Assembly: GCF_902706605.1 (NCBI RefSeq)
Contig: NZ_CACSLH010000008.1
Span: 1-64,000, forward strand
DNA from: Enterococcus sp. CSURQ0835
GTDB taxonomy: Bacteria; Bacillota; Bacilli; Lactobacillales; Enterococcaceae
DNA: 64,000 nt
Reading direction: 5' to 3'
Shown here in pieces: positions 1 through 8,914 of this stretch (positions are counted from its first letter, which is position 1; each line of letters begins with the position of its first letter). The position numbers were made by a program, and so were the translations under genes. The notes below the pieces were generated by a model. It did no database searches and was not told the DNA's origin. It saw nothing but the letters and a program-made list of their open reading frames with translations.

Positions 1-87
1 CCTAATCTGATAGTGATGCGGTCGGTCAACCAGCATTATCTTATCATTTTGGGAGGCTTTTTTGATACCACGCTAAAAGCTTTTTGG

Positions 88-114
88 AACCACCCGCATA
101 GCAGGTGGTTTTCA
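88..114 (+). terminator. Intrinsic terminator for a plus-strand unit outside the window
   Basis: A 7-bp stem AACCACC/GGTGGTT (88-94 with 104-110) with a 9-base loop is followed by a short T run on the plus strand. It probably ends a transcript that enters from the left edge and faces the epa-type locus. Confidence 0.55.
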
Positions 115-123
115 AATCATACA

Positions 124-157
124 AAAAGAAAAAAACAGCTTTTGCATCAGCTGTTTT
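124..157 (-). terminator. Terminator of the epa export operon, overlapping the last stop codon
   Basis: Read on the minus strand, AAAACAGCT and AGCTGTTTT form a stem followed by a T-rich tail. The stop codon of the last glycosyltransferase gene (147-149) lies inside the hairpin, so translation ends within the terminator. It closes the minus-strand transcription unit of the polysaccharide locus. Confidence 0.75.
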
Positions 158-2312
158 CTTCTTTGATTCGAACGGCGAAATCGCCGCCAGTCCGAGTTAA
201 GTTAGGATTGTAATAAGGATCGTTTTCGATATAGGCTTGCCATTTGTTTTCCATGTAGGCTGTTTCTTTTTTGAAACGTTCCAATTTTTCCGGCGTATTT
301 TCATAACCGCGTGATTGTGATTCAAAGTGATAAAGTTCAACCCCATGCAACCAGACGTTGTTCCGACCGGTCTCATATTCCCGCAAACATAAGTCTACAT
401 CGTTAAAGGCTACCGTCAATTCCTCATTGAAGCCGCCCAGTTCGTTGAAATCTTTTGCGCGCATCATCATACAAGCTGCGGTAACAGCTAAATAATCCAC
501 ATTGATCTCTAATTTCCCAAAGTAGCCAAAATCACCTTGTGGGAAAGTATGATGCCCGTGACCTGCTGCGCCGCCTAACCCTAAGATCACTCCAGCATGT
601 TGGATTGTATGGTTTGGGTAATAAAGCTTCGCCCCAACACAGCCGATTCGATCAAACTGAGCAAAAGAAACCATTTTGCTCATCCATTCCGGTGTGATGA
701 CCTCGGTATCATTGTTTAAGAACAATAAATATTTTCCTTTGGCTTTTTGGGCCGCTAAATTATTGATCCGCGAATAATTGAATGGGATGTTGATCTCTTC
801 AACCACAAAGCGTTCGCCTAATTTTTCTTGATACGTGTGGTATAAAGTTTGCAGCTCTTTTTGATCGGAACCATTGTCAGCCATAATGATCTCGTAATTA
901 GGGTACGTTGTTTTTTCAATGATCGAATCGACACAACGTTTCACATCATCGTAGCCATTTTTCGTCGGAATGATGACACTGACTAAATCTTCGGCTAAGA
1001 TTTCATATTGCACATCATACAAACCATTGCCGGCCGCGTGAGTAGCAGTTCCTTTGATGTTTCGGCGAGCAAGTGCATCTTGGACCGCTTTTAACCCGGC
1101 ATCAAACGCATAGCCTTTCGTCGATTGATCAGCCGCAGTCGAGCTTGGTAAGATCCGCCAATAATATAAAATTTGCGGGATATGAGCGATTCGCTTCGCA
1201 TTCGTCTTTTCCGTAAAACGCAAGACAAGATCATAATCTTGCGAACCTTCATACCCAACGCGGAAGCCACCGATTTCATTCATAATGCTCCGACGATAAA
1301 CGCCCAAGTGTGAAATATAATTCGTGCCTAATAAAAGATCCGGTGAAAAGTCTGGTTTAAATGCTGGATCAAACCGGTGCCCTTCCATGTCGATCTTATC
1401 TTCATCACTGTAGATCAAATCCAATTCAGGATTTTGATTCAAGCACTTCACCACTTCGTATAACGCGATCGGTGCTAACTCATCATCATTATCTAAAAGT
1501 GCTACAAATTCACCGGTTGCAATCGCAAGTGCTGAATTGGTCGCTTTTGAGATATGACCATTTTCCGGGCGAAAAACGACTTTAATCCGCGGGTCCGCTT
1601 GCTGGAATTTTTCCAGCAGCGGTTTGACCTTAGGATCTGTGGAATGATCATCTGCGATACAAAGCTCCCAGTTTTCATAAAATTGGTGTTGGACTGACTC
1701 GATACATTTGCTCAACCATTTTTCATCCACATTATAGCTAGGCATCAAAATCGAAATCAGCGGCTGGTAAGTAAAGCTCGCGATTTCTTTTTGGATCGCA
1801 GCTTCATCCCAATTTTCATTTTGAGCGATCCACTGCTGATAGCGTTCAGCGCTTTGTTTCGTTTGCTCGATCTTCACTCGCCGCAATGTATTTTTCAACC
1901 CGTTGTGCTTCAAGTAACGGAATCCTTTGCGGGTCTTTGTCAGCGCTCGTTGAAAAGCAGAAGGTGCCGCCGGTGTTTCTGGCACGACACCAATCGCTTT
2001 TTTGGGCTCGATCAGTTCCACATGTTCTTGATTGTCACTGCGAAAAGTCAATGTGATCGGTTGCTCAGGATCTTTGACTTCCAAGGTTAAAGTAAAGCCG
2101 CTCGCTAAAGCTGCACTCGTCTTGTGCAATTCGGCTACGTCTGAGCGCGGATAGCGATCTAACGTATAATCACTGATATTTTTCGGATCAACGATCAATT
2201 CCGGTGCGGTTTTCGTTTTTGAATCCAACGCCCAGCCTTTGATGGTGGTGATTTTTTTACCAGCTTCAAAACCACTGGAATCGATACAGACGATCAGCTC
2301 ATCGGTTGGCAT
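147..2312 (-). CDS. Double GT2 glycosyltransferase of the rhamnopolysaccharide locus (EpaO-like position)
   Basis: A 721-residue cytoplasmic or membrane-associated sugar transferase, probably extending or decorating the rhamnopolysaccharide. Three parts are visible: an N-terminal beta-rich domain (about residues 5-95, with a GWALD motif), a first GT-A/GT2 domain (about 185-400) with the metal-binding DNDD at 274-277, and a second GT2 domain (about 443-690) with NND at 533-535 and an NDVDL motif. Both catalytic domains look intact, so it could add two sugars. It is the last gene of the export operon and ends in a terminator. Its first GT2 domain and N-terminal domain resemble parts of the upstream gene (2319-5501), so the two are paralogous. 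The start has an RBS, GGAGGTAAC. The position matches the end of the conserved enterococcal epa gene order. Its donor and acceptor cannot be read from sequence. Confidence 0.85.
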   Translation of the reverse strand: MPTDELIVCIDSSGFEAGKKITTIKGWALDSKTKTAPELIVDPKNISDYTLDRYPRSDVAELHKTSAALASGFTLTLEVKDPEQPITLTFRSDNQEHVELIEPKKAIGVVPETPAAPSAFQRALTKTRKGFRYLKHNGLKNTLRRVKIEQTKQSAERYQQWIAQNENWDEAAIQKEIASFTYQPLISILMPSYNVDEKWLSKCIESVQHQFYENWELCIADDHSTDPKVKPLLEKFQQADPRIKVVFRPENGHISKATNSALAIATGEFVALLDNDDELAPIALYEVVKCLNQNPELDLIYSDEDKIDMEGHRFDPAFKPDFSPDLLLGTNYISHLGVYRRSIMNEIGGFRVGYEGSQDYDLVLRFTEKTNAKRIAHIPQILYYWRILPSSTAADQSTKGYAFDAGLKAVQDALARRNIKGTATHAAGNGLYDVQYEILAEDLVSVIIPTKNGYDDVKRCVDSIIEKTTYPNYEIIMADNGSDQKELQTLYHTYQEKLGERFVVEEINIPFNYSRINNLAAQKAKGKYLLFLNNDTEVITPEWMSKMVSFAQFDRIGCVGAKLYYPNHTIQHAGVILGLGGAAGHGHHTFPQGDFGYFGKLEINVDYLAVTAACMMMRAKDFNELGGFNEELTVAFNDVDLCLREYETGRNNVWLHGVELYHFESQSRGYENTPEKLERFKKETAYMENKWQAYIENDPYYNPNLTRTGGDFAVRIKEENS

Positions 2313-2318
2313 CTTTTG

Positions 2319-5300
2319 TTACCTCCATAGTTTAAATTGATTGAAATTCGTGTACGGATCATGCAGTTGTTCCGGTGAATATTTAGCATTTAATAAGGCA
2401 AATTGTCCATCCGGTAAACTAAAGCGTTCCGTTTGCTGGCTCGTAAAGCTGAAGTACGGATCGAACACGACTTTTTTATTTAATTCTTGTACGACCCGCA
2501 AACTGAGATCGACCCCTTTTAATTGCGGTGGCAAGTTCAAGTCAAATCCGTTTAGCTTTTCAAAATCAGCCTTTGTGATCCCTAAACAATCCTCAGTCGC
2601 ACTAAAAATCTCCCGCGGTAGAGTCGGACGGAAATACGTCCCGATCGTTTTATCTGAAACCCCTTGCTGTTCGTAATATAACGTCTGCTGGTCAGGTCGA
2701 ATGATGACACCGCAATTTAAAATCGCTGCATGTTCTGTCAAAATTTTCCCGCTGACTAAGCCGACAGTTGGCAAATGACCAAAGTTTAACGCCGCTTTGA
2801 GCCACGCTTTTTTCACTGGTACTAAATCAGGGGCTAAGAAAATAAGATATTCGCCCTTTGCAGCTTTTGCTTGTTCGTTGACATCCCCTGAAACAAAACG
2901 CACGTGAGCATCCGTGATCTTGCCTTCAAAAGTCGGTGGTAAGATGACTTCATAATTTTCCCAATCGATCAACGTCACTAATTTTTCGATCACGTTTTGG
3001 TCAGTTGGTTCACTCGTAAATAAAATCGAAACATTTTGTGTTTGATCGTAATCAAGTTCGATTTTATAAGCACCATAATTTTCCGTCATGCTGACAGAGC
3101 CCGCCAAACCACGGCGTTCAAGTGCTGATTGTAACGCATTTTTCCCAGCTACATACGCATATTCTTTGCTTTGTGGGTCCATCGCAACTGACGTTTCAAT
3201 CGTTCGCCAATGATACAACATGCGTGGGATATGATAGATTTTTTTAGCCGCTTCAGTCGCTCGCAACACGAAATCATAATCTTGGCTACCGTTGAATTCA
3301 CTGCGCAAGCCGCCAATTTGATCCAGCAAGTTCCGTTTAACGACCACGAAATGCGTAATATAGTTATGTCCTAATAAAAGGGTCTCATTCCAATTCGGTT
3401 TGAAGAATGGATCGAATCGTTTCGCACTCATGGAAAGTTTGTCTTCGTCCGTATAGAAAAATTCACGTTCGGAATCTTCATTGATGGCTTTGACCATTTC
3501 TAAAAGCGCCGTCTCGGCTAACACATCATCATTATCCATAAAGCCGATGTAGTCTCCCGTAGCTAGTTCGATCGCCGAATTCGTTGCTTCTGAGATATGT
3601 CCGTTTTTCGGCCGGAAAACGACTTTGATCCGCGGATCACTATCGGCTAATTCATTCAACAATGGTTTGATGTGAGGTTTTGGTGACGCATCGTCTGCTA
3701 AACATAATTCCCAATTGTCGTACAGCTGATGAGTCAAGGAAGCAACACAGGCTCGCAGCCATTTTTCTTCCACGTTATAAACAGGAACGACTAGTGAGAT
3801 TTTCGGCCGCTCTGCTAACGTTTGGGTCTCTTCGATCAATTGATTTTTCCAATCGACCTCGGTGACTTTGATCCATTCATCATAAGCTGATTCGAATTGT
3901 TTTTGTCGTTGGTAGTTTTGATACGCGCCCCGAATCCCTTGTCGACGAACAGCACCTAATGCAAAACGAGTCTTGCGATACAACGATAATTTTGGCGGTT
4001 TCGGTAATTCCGCGATAAATGGATAGACGACATCTTCTTTTTTCGGTACGGCTAATAGTTTTAAATCATGAATGATCTGCATATTATCGACAGTAAGTAA
4101 GAAACCATATTTTTCACCATCCGGTAAGTCATGAGTCTCATTGACATCGAGTCGGAACAAGTGGGCTACTTTAAAATCATTAGCTGAATCAGCTAGCAAA
4201 TAATCGAGCGGCTCGTGTTTGTCGCGAGTAAAACCCCAGCCTCGAACGATGACTTGGTTTTCTTCTTCATTGTTTTCGATCGATTCAATTACTAATTTGA
4301 TCTTGTCTTCATACTCTTCCGCTTTTTTATACGGCACTTCTGCCAAGTTATAGTGGTAAGCATCATAAAAATCGAGCTTTAATCGTTGCAGCCGATTTTT
4401 GGATCGTTCGTCTTCCAAATCTTGGATGATCAACGATTCAGTTGGGAAAAATTCTTCTTCGTTCAAAATCTCAACCGTAACGGTGATGTATTTCCCAGCC
4501 ACATGAGCGCCGTCAAAGATCACAAACGGTTCTTCCACGATATGATTGAAAACATACAGATCTTCGCTGAACCAGTCGGCATTCGTCTTTTTGACCGGCA
4601 CGAGCTTATTATCGGCTACGACTGAAAAGCGCGCTGTCGAAGGCAATTTTCCGATCACGACACGAAGCTCATCGATTTCTTGCGGAACTTTATGGGTCGT
4701 CACTTTATTTTCGCCAGTGTGATTGTTAAAAATGTAAGGAACGACTTCATATTTACCAGCTTTGACATAAGCCAGTTGCATTTGTTTATTGTAATTGGAA
4801 TTGATTGGCGTCGCACGTTCTGGTTGTTCCACCGCCTGTTTCGTCAAAGCAAAGAAATATTGATAGACCTCACCATACGGACGATTTTTAAATTCAAACC
4901 GCGTAACTTCTGGCAGATCTTCATAGCTTGTCTCGATCTCGTTTTGCCCCACTTGCGAATACGTATAATCTTCTTTTACGATATGCAAGTCAAGGCGCGC
5001 AAACAACGCTTCAAAACCAGACTCGGTATAAAAACTATTATGCGTCCGATCCAGCAACCCATATTCGTTCCAATTTAATTTATTATTGAACAGATCGATC
5101 AAGACAGAGTTGTGGGCGACATTGGGAAATGTGATCAAGATCTCGCCTTGCTCGGTTAAAAATTTTCGCGCTTGGCGTAATGCTTCTTCTGAATCAGTCA
5201 AATGCTCCAAGACATCGGCAAAAACGATATAGTCAAATGTTTTTCCTTTGAAATGATCGCACCATGTATAGTCTTCAATATTGCCTAAAAAACCATCTTG

Positions 5301-5501
5301 CGCAAAGCCCATCACGTGTTCGTACAACACGGGATCAAATTCGACGATCGCCACTTCACAATCTAATTCTGAGATCAAATAGTTCGTCATACGACCATTG
5401 CCGGGCCCAAACTCTAGGACCCGGCTGCCTTTTTTGATTTGGCTGATGATTTTTCCGACACTCGTATGTTCATCCAGTGATAAATCAAAGTCATATTTCA
5501 T
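2319..5501 (-). CDS. SAM-dependent methyltransferase fused to GT2 glycosyltransferase domains (EpaN-like position)
   Basis: A 1060-residue multidomain protein. The N-terminus (about 1-225) is a class I methyltransferase: motif I is EFGPGNGR at about 30-37, followed by an acidic EFDP and an FADVLEHL loop. A beta-rich linker follows, including a domain at about 400-490 (GWGF motif) resembling the N-terminus of the next gene. A GT2 domain (about 568-780) keeps DNDD at 656-659. A second GT2-like domain (about 815-1050) has APD where the neighbour has NND, so it may be inactive or altered. The likely role is to methylate and extend, or to terminate, the wall polysaccharide; in known ABC-dependent systems a methylated non-reducing end can be a chain-length signal read by the Wzt C-terminal domain. 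The gene lies 2 bases after the ABC ATPase gene, which supports that reading but does not prove it. Confidence 0.8.
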   Translation of the reverse strand: MKYDFDLSLDEHTSVGKIISQIKKGSRVLEFGPGNGRMTNYLISELDCEVAIVEFDPVLYEHVMGFAQDGFLGNIEDYTWCDHFKGKTFDYIVFADVLEHLTDSEEALRQARKFLTEQGEILITFPNVAHNSVLIDLFNNKLNWNEYGLLDRTHNSFYTESGFEALFARLDLHIVKEDYTYSQVGQNEIETSYEDLPEVTRFEFKNRPYGEVYQYFFALTKQAVEQPERATPINSNYNKQMQLAYVKAGKYEVVPYIFNNHTGENKVTTHKVPQEIDELRVVIGKLPSTARFSVVADNKLVPVKKTNADWFSEDLYVFNHIVEEPFVIFDGAHVAGKYITVTVEILNEEEFFPTESLIIQDLEDERSKNRLQRLKLDFYDAYHYNLAEVPYKKAEEYEDKIKLVIESIENNEEENQVIVRGWGFTRDKHEPLDYLLADSANDFKVAHLFRLDVNETHDLPDGEKYGFLLTVDNMQIIHDLKLLAVPKKEDVVYPFIAELPKPPKLSLYRKTRFALGAVRRQGIRGAYQNYQRQKQFESAYDEWIKVTEVDWKNQLIEETQTLAERPKISLVVPVYNVEEKWLRACVASLTHQLYDNWELCLADDASPKPHIKPLLNELADSDPRIKVVFRPKNGHISEATNSAIELATGDYIGFMDNDDVLAETALLEMVKAINEDSEREFFYTDEDKLSMSAKRFDPFFKPNWNETLLLGHNYITHFVVVKRNLLDQIGGLRSEFNGSQDYDFVLRATEAAKKIYHIPRMLYHWRTIETSVAMDPQSKEYAYVAGKNALQSALERRGLAGSVSMTENYGAYKIELDYDQTQNVSILFTSEPTDQNVIEKLVTLIDWENYEVILPPTFEGKITDAHVRFVSGDVNEQAKAAKGEYLIFLAPDLVPVKKAWLKAALNFGHLPTVGLVSGKILTEHAAILNCGVIIRPDQQTLYYEQQGVSDKTIGTYFRPTLPREIFSATEDCLGITKADFEKLNGFDLNLPPQLKGVDLSLRVVQELNKKVVFDPYFSFTSQQTERFSLPDGQFALLNAKYSPEQLHDPYTNFNQFKLWR

Positions 5502-5503
5502 GA

Positions 5504-6712
5504 TTAAATTTTATCCTTCCAAGTGTGATCTAGCACGACGATCCCTTCACCGACATATTTCCCGGTAATGAACATCGTCACGTAACGCGTTTTATAGACG
5601 AGTGGTACGGTAGCATTTTCTTCAAAGACTGCGATATCGAAATAATACTCGCCACCTAAAAGCGCCATCTTTTCATACTCGATGTAAAAAACATTTTTCC
5701 CTTTTTGCCACGGGATCGTTGTCTCATCTAGTAACGTGTTCAACCCGCAAACATAATTGTTATCAACGGTCCGGATCGCCACCCCTAAAACTGGTTTTTT
5801 GATAGAATCATCTTTGACTGTGTATGTCACTCGAACGATGACTTTACTATCTTGTTCCACCGCTTCTTCGACTGGATTCAAATCGCCATTCAACAATTCC
5901 GCTGAGTTGACTTCCACGATATCGTGAGCCGAAAATTCATCTTTAGCCGATGTTTCCCGATCGACTGTCTTCAATGATTTTTTCTTCAAGAAGTTTTCGT
6001 AGTCTTCTGTGATCTCCATCGTTTTGCCTTCTGCTTCTACCACACCATTTTTCAACCAGTAGACCCGGTCACAAAAACGACGTACGGCATTGACATCATG
6101 GGAAACGAACAAGATCGTTTTGCCGGCATTCCGCAGCTCGGTAAATTTTTCCATACATTTCAATTGGAATTCCAAATCCCCAACCGCTAACGCTTCATCG
6201 ACGATCAAAATATCGGGATCGACATTGATGGCAACCGCAAACGCTAACCGAACGAACATCCCGCTGGAATACGTTTTAACTGGTTGATACAAATGATCGC
6301 CAATATCGGCAAAGTTGATGATGTCATCGACTTTTTCTTCCATTTCTTCACGAGAGTAACCTAAGACCATCCCGTTTAGAAAAATATTTTCATAGCCGCT
6401 GTATTCTGGATTGAACCCTGAACCTAATTCCAGCAAAGCCGCGATATTTCCTTTAATGTGGATCTCACCACTTGATGGCGTTAACACACCGGTGATGATT
6501 TTTAAAATTGTTGACTTACCAGAACCATTTTCACCGATAAAGCCGATCATCTCGCCTTCTTTGACGGAGACATTCACATCATTCAGCGCATAAAAAACAT
6601 CGTGATAATTTTTCCGCCGAATACTCATCGCTTCTTTCAAACGATCAGAAGGTTTTTTGTACATATCATATTTTTTCGTTAAATGTTTGATTTCGATTAC
6701 TGTTTCAGTCAT
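5504..6712 (-). CDS. Polysaccharide ABC transporter ATP-binding protein (Wzt/TagH-like, EpaM-like)
   Basis: The ATPase subunit of the exporter that flips the finished undecaprenyl-linked polysaccharide across the membrane. Visible motifs are Walker A GENGSGKST (about residue 60), the signature YSSGMFVRLAFA, and Walker B ILIVDEALAVGD followed by the switch His (SHDV). The protein is 402 residues. About 250 form the ATPase; the C-terminal 150 are a beta-rich extension of the Wzt C-terminal kind, which in O-antigen systems recognises the chain or its terminal modification. The permease gene lies just upstream, 12 bases away, and the methyltransferase-GT gene follows 2 bases downstream. A good RBS, AAAAGGAG, precedes the ATG. 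Confidence 0.9.
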   Translation of the reverse strand: MTETVIEIKHLTKKYDMYKKPSDRLKEAMSIRRKNYHDVFYALNDVNVSVKEGEMIGFIGENGSGKSTILKIITGVLTPSSGEIHIKGNIAALLELGSGFNPEYSGYENIFLNGMVLGYSREEMEEKVDDIINFADIGDHLYQPVKTYSSGMFVRLAFAVAINVDPDILIVDEALAVGDLEFQLKCMEKFTELRNAGKTILFVSHDVNAVRRFCDRVYWLKNGVVEAEGKTMEITEDYENFLKKKSLKTVDRETSAKDEFSAHDIVEVNSAELLNGDLNPVEEAVEQDSKVIVRVTYTVKDDSIKKPVLGVAIRTVDNNYVCGLNTLLDETTIPWQKGKNVFYIEYEKMALLGGEYYFDIAVFEENATVPLVYKTRYVTMFITGKYVGEGIVVLDHTWKDKI

Positions 6713-6724
6713 ACTGTTCTCCTT

Positions 6725-7534
6725 TTATAACACATCAGAAAAATGTGGTTTCAAACGTTTGAACATCCAAGCACCAATTAAAAGTAAAATGATCGTCACG
6801 AGCCAAAAATATACCGACAGTAGCGGTTTTTGCCAAAACCATTGCTCTCCAAAGAAGGCATCACGATAGCCTTGGACCACATAAAACATCGGATTGAATT
6901 TCAAAATAAATTGGATAGTCGGATGGTTTCCGAAGACGGTGATACTCCACAAGACTGGCGTGCCCCACATCAAAGCTTGCATGATCACGACGATAAACTG
7001 GTTGATGTCTGGGAAAAATGGTTGGATCGATGACGTGATCCACGTTATGCCAGTCAAAAACATCATCATCGCAAATAAATAATAAACGATCTGCAATGTT
7101 TGAAATGAAGGATAAATATGGTTAAAAGCTGCCACGACAAAAGTTATCGCAATAAAGAACACGTGCATGAACAGCGAGGAAACTAATTTCAACGTTGGCA
7201 AGATCCGAATGTTGAAGACGACTTTTTTGACTAAATAGCTGTACTCACGGAACACATTGGTCGCTGCGCCTAATACTTCAGAAAAATACATCCACGGTAC
7301 GAGCCCAGTCAGTAAGAAGACGATGAAAGGATGTCCATCGGTCATCGCTGCTTTGAAACCAACACTGAAGACAAACCAGTACGTCACGACCATTACCAGT
7401 GGATTGGCAAACGCCCAAAAGATCCCCAAAGCGGAACCCGCATAACGTGCTTTAAAATCATTGATTGAAAATTGTTTTAATAAGACTCTGTTTTGAATAA
7501 TATCCTTGAAAAAACCAAATACCTCTTTAAACAT
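6725..7534 (-). CDS. Polysaccharide ABC-2 transporter permease (Wzm/TagG-like, EpaL-like)
   Basis: A 269-residue integral membrane subunit of the ABC exporter. It has the ABC-2 layout: an N-terminal amphipathic stretch with FKARYAGSALGIFWAF, then about six hydrophobic segments and a short C-terminal tail. It would pair with the ATPase encoded immediately downstream to translocate the lipid-linked rhamnopolysaccharide. It is the first gene after an internal terminator (7630-7671) and a strong promoter (7594-7622), so it opens a separate four-gene export/decoration operon. The RBS is AAAGGAATAAAA before the ATG. Confidence is high for the transporter class; the substrate is inferred from the neighbouring rhamnose genes. 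Confidence 0.9.
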   Translation of the reverse strand: MFKEVFGFFKDIIQNRVLLKQFSINDFKARYAGSALGIFWAFANPLVMVVTYWFVFSVGFKAAMTDGHPFIVFLLTGLVPWMYFSEVLGAATNVFREYSYLVKKVVFNIRILPTLKLVSSLFMHVFFIAITFVVAAFNHIYPSFQTLQIVYYLFAMMMFLTGITWITSSIQPFFPDINQFIVVIMQALMWGTPVLWSITVFGNHPTIQFILKFNPMFYVVQGYRDAFFGEQWFWQKPLLSVYFWLVTIILLLIGAWMFKRLKPHFSDVL

Positions 7535-7593
7535 TTTTATTCCTTTCGTTTACTCTTTTTTTTATGAAAATTTTCGCTAAGTCTAACATTGCT

Positions 7594-7622
7594 ATTTTAC
7601 TTAATCCATAGTTTAAAAGCAA
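7594..7622 (-). promoter_or_regulatory. Sigma-A promoter of the export operon
   Basis: On the minus strand, -35 TTGCTT (7617-7622) and -10 TAAAAT (7594-7599) are separated by exactly 17 bases. It lies just after the terminator that closes the preceding unit, and 60 bases upstream of the permease start. It lets the transporter module be expressed independently of the synthesis genes. Confidence 0.65.
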
Positions 7623-7629
7623 GGTAGGC

Positions 7630-7671
7630 AAAAAAATAAGTCTAGCTATCTGACGATCTAAACTTATTTTT
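7630..7671 (-). terminator. Internal terminator of the epa-type locus
   Basis: On the minus strand, AAAATAAGT pairs with ACTTATTTT (7633-7641 with 7662-7670) and extends through a CTA/TAG pairing after one mismatch; a T run follows. It sits right after the stop of the ligase-like gene (7675) and before the export-operon promoter. Confidence 0.7.
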
Positions 7672-7674
7672 AAA

Positions 7675-8880
7675 CTATTTTTGATGTCGGTAACTGCGCG
7701 TCGTGCGCGTATTTTTCACGATAGGTAAAGTTTTTTCGAAATTTTGAAGTGCTAACCCCAACAAACTGATCGTCAGCGGAAACCAAAAGACTGCCACTAA
7801 CGTTTCTTCCATCATGGACTGCAATAAGATCGCGATAAAACCGATCAAAAAACTCAAACGCAACTGCACGCGCTCTTTTTGCAAGACGATTTGCCAAACC
7901 ATGTACAAAATAAAACTTAAGACTAAGATCACACCGATCAAACCAAAGTGTCCCCACAAGGCTACGTAACTACTGTGGTAACTCAACGCCTCCCCGTTGC
8001 GATAAAAAACAAACGGCTTCATCCCCAGCCAGATCTGCCCACGGCTTTTAACTAATTGATTAAAAAAATCACGCCAGATCTCTTCTCGGCCCGTAAATAA
8101 ATTGATCGATTCAGCTTTGGCAGCTACATAGGAAATCGGTAAGATCAATAGTAAAAACAAACTGATCCCACCGCCATAGATGAAACGCCCTTTGCCTTTT
8201 AAAAATTGATTGATCAGCTGCAAGCCACAAAAAACTACTAGCGCATATAAAGCAGCTTTTGATTGCACGACCCATGTTCCTGCTAACCCGACAACAGCTA
8301 AAGGAAGTGTCAAAAAGAAACTGCGCTTCAAGCTAGACTGGAATAAGCAAATCGCCAAAAGTGTCTCACACATCACTAATTCACCAATAGTATTAGTGTT
8401 GACCCAGATCGCTTTCAATTCATTTCCCAGCGCCCAGATCGAACGACCATTTGGCGGTTGGGGGATCTCCGTCAAGATTCGATAAAAGGTGACCAGTAAC
8501 AAGAAGGCGCTGAGGATCGCTAAAGCTAACCGAACACGCTTGCTAAACGGAACTAATTTAAAATCCAACACTAAAATAATGAAAGTCGCTGGGATCGCAT
8601 TTAAGAAAAAGTCAGCTTGACGAAGATCAGCAAAAAAACTAAAAACGATCACCGACAAGACCGCGATCACAAGCCAGATCACATCTCCGATTTCTAACCG
8701 GCCCACATTCAGTCCTAAAACAGCGACTGCCCCTAATGTGAGCCAGCGGGGTAATTGCAAATAAAATTGTAATTTAGCATTGGTATCTACTCCTTGTAAC
8801 CATAAATAAAAACAAGCGAGGAGCATCGCGCTCAATGCGACGACACTGATCAGATCCAACCATTGACGATGCTTTTCCAT
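7675..8880 (-). CDS. O-antigen ligase/polymerase-like membrane protein
   Basis: A 401-residue polytopic membrane protein with about ten hydrophobic segments. A large loop around residues 240-310 carries a FTGREEIW motif and a later SYHSSYVALWGHFG segment. A conserved GRxxIW and a downstream His-containing motif before a TM helix are typical of the Wzy/WaaL (O-antigen polymerase/ligase) superfamily. In this locus it could polymerise repeat units or attach a chain to an acceptor. An ABC exporter is also present, so a Wzy-type polymerase is not strictly needed, and a ligase or decoration role is possible. It is the last gene before an internal terminator. The RBS AAAAAGGAG lies 7 bases before the ATG. 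The family call is moderate; the exact reaction is unknown. Confidence 0.7.
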   Translation of the reverse strand: MEKHRQWLDLISVVALSAMLLACFYLWLQGVDTNAKLQFYLQLPRWLTLGAVAVLGLNVGRLEIGDVIWLVIAVLSVIVFSFFADLRQADFFLNAIPATFIILVLDFKLVPFSKRVRLALAILSAFLLLVTFYRILTEIPQPPNGRSIWALGNELKAIWVNTNTIGELVMCETLLAICLFQSSLKRSFFLTLPLAVVGLAGTWVVQSKAALYALVVFCGLQLINQFLKGKGRFIYGGGISLFLLLILPISYVAAKAESINLFTGREEIWRDFFNQLVKSRGQIWLGMKPFVFYRNGEALSYHSSYVALWGHFGLIGVILVLSFILYMVWQIVLQKERVQLRLSFLIGFIAILLQSMMEETLVAVFWFPLTISLLGLALQNFEKTLPIVKNTRTTRSYRHQK

Positions 8881-8914
8881 AGGCGCTCCTTTTTAAACTA
8901 ATTTTTAGTACTTG

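Noticed and set aside
4680-5078. A 132-codon plus-strand frame within the methyltransferase-GT gene
   Set aside because: It lies opposite strongly conserved methyltransferase sequence, lacks an RBS and resembles no family.
7670-7957. A 95-codon minus-strand frame at the end of the ligase-like gene
   Set aside because: It overlaps the real gene in another frame, without an RBS or family features, and runs into the terminator.
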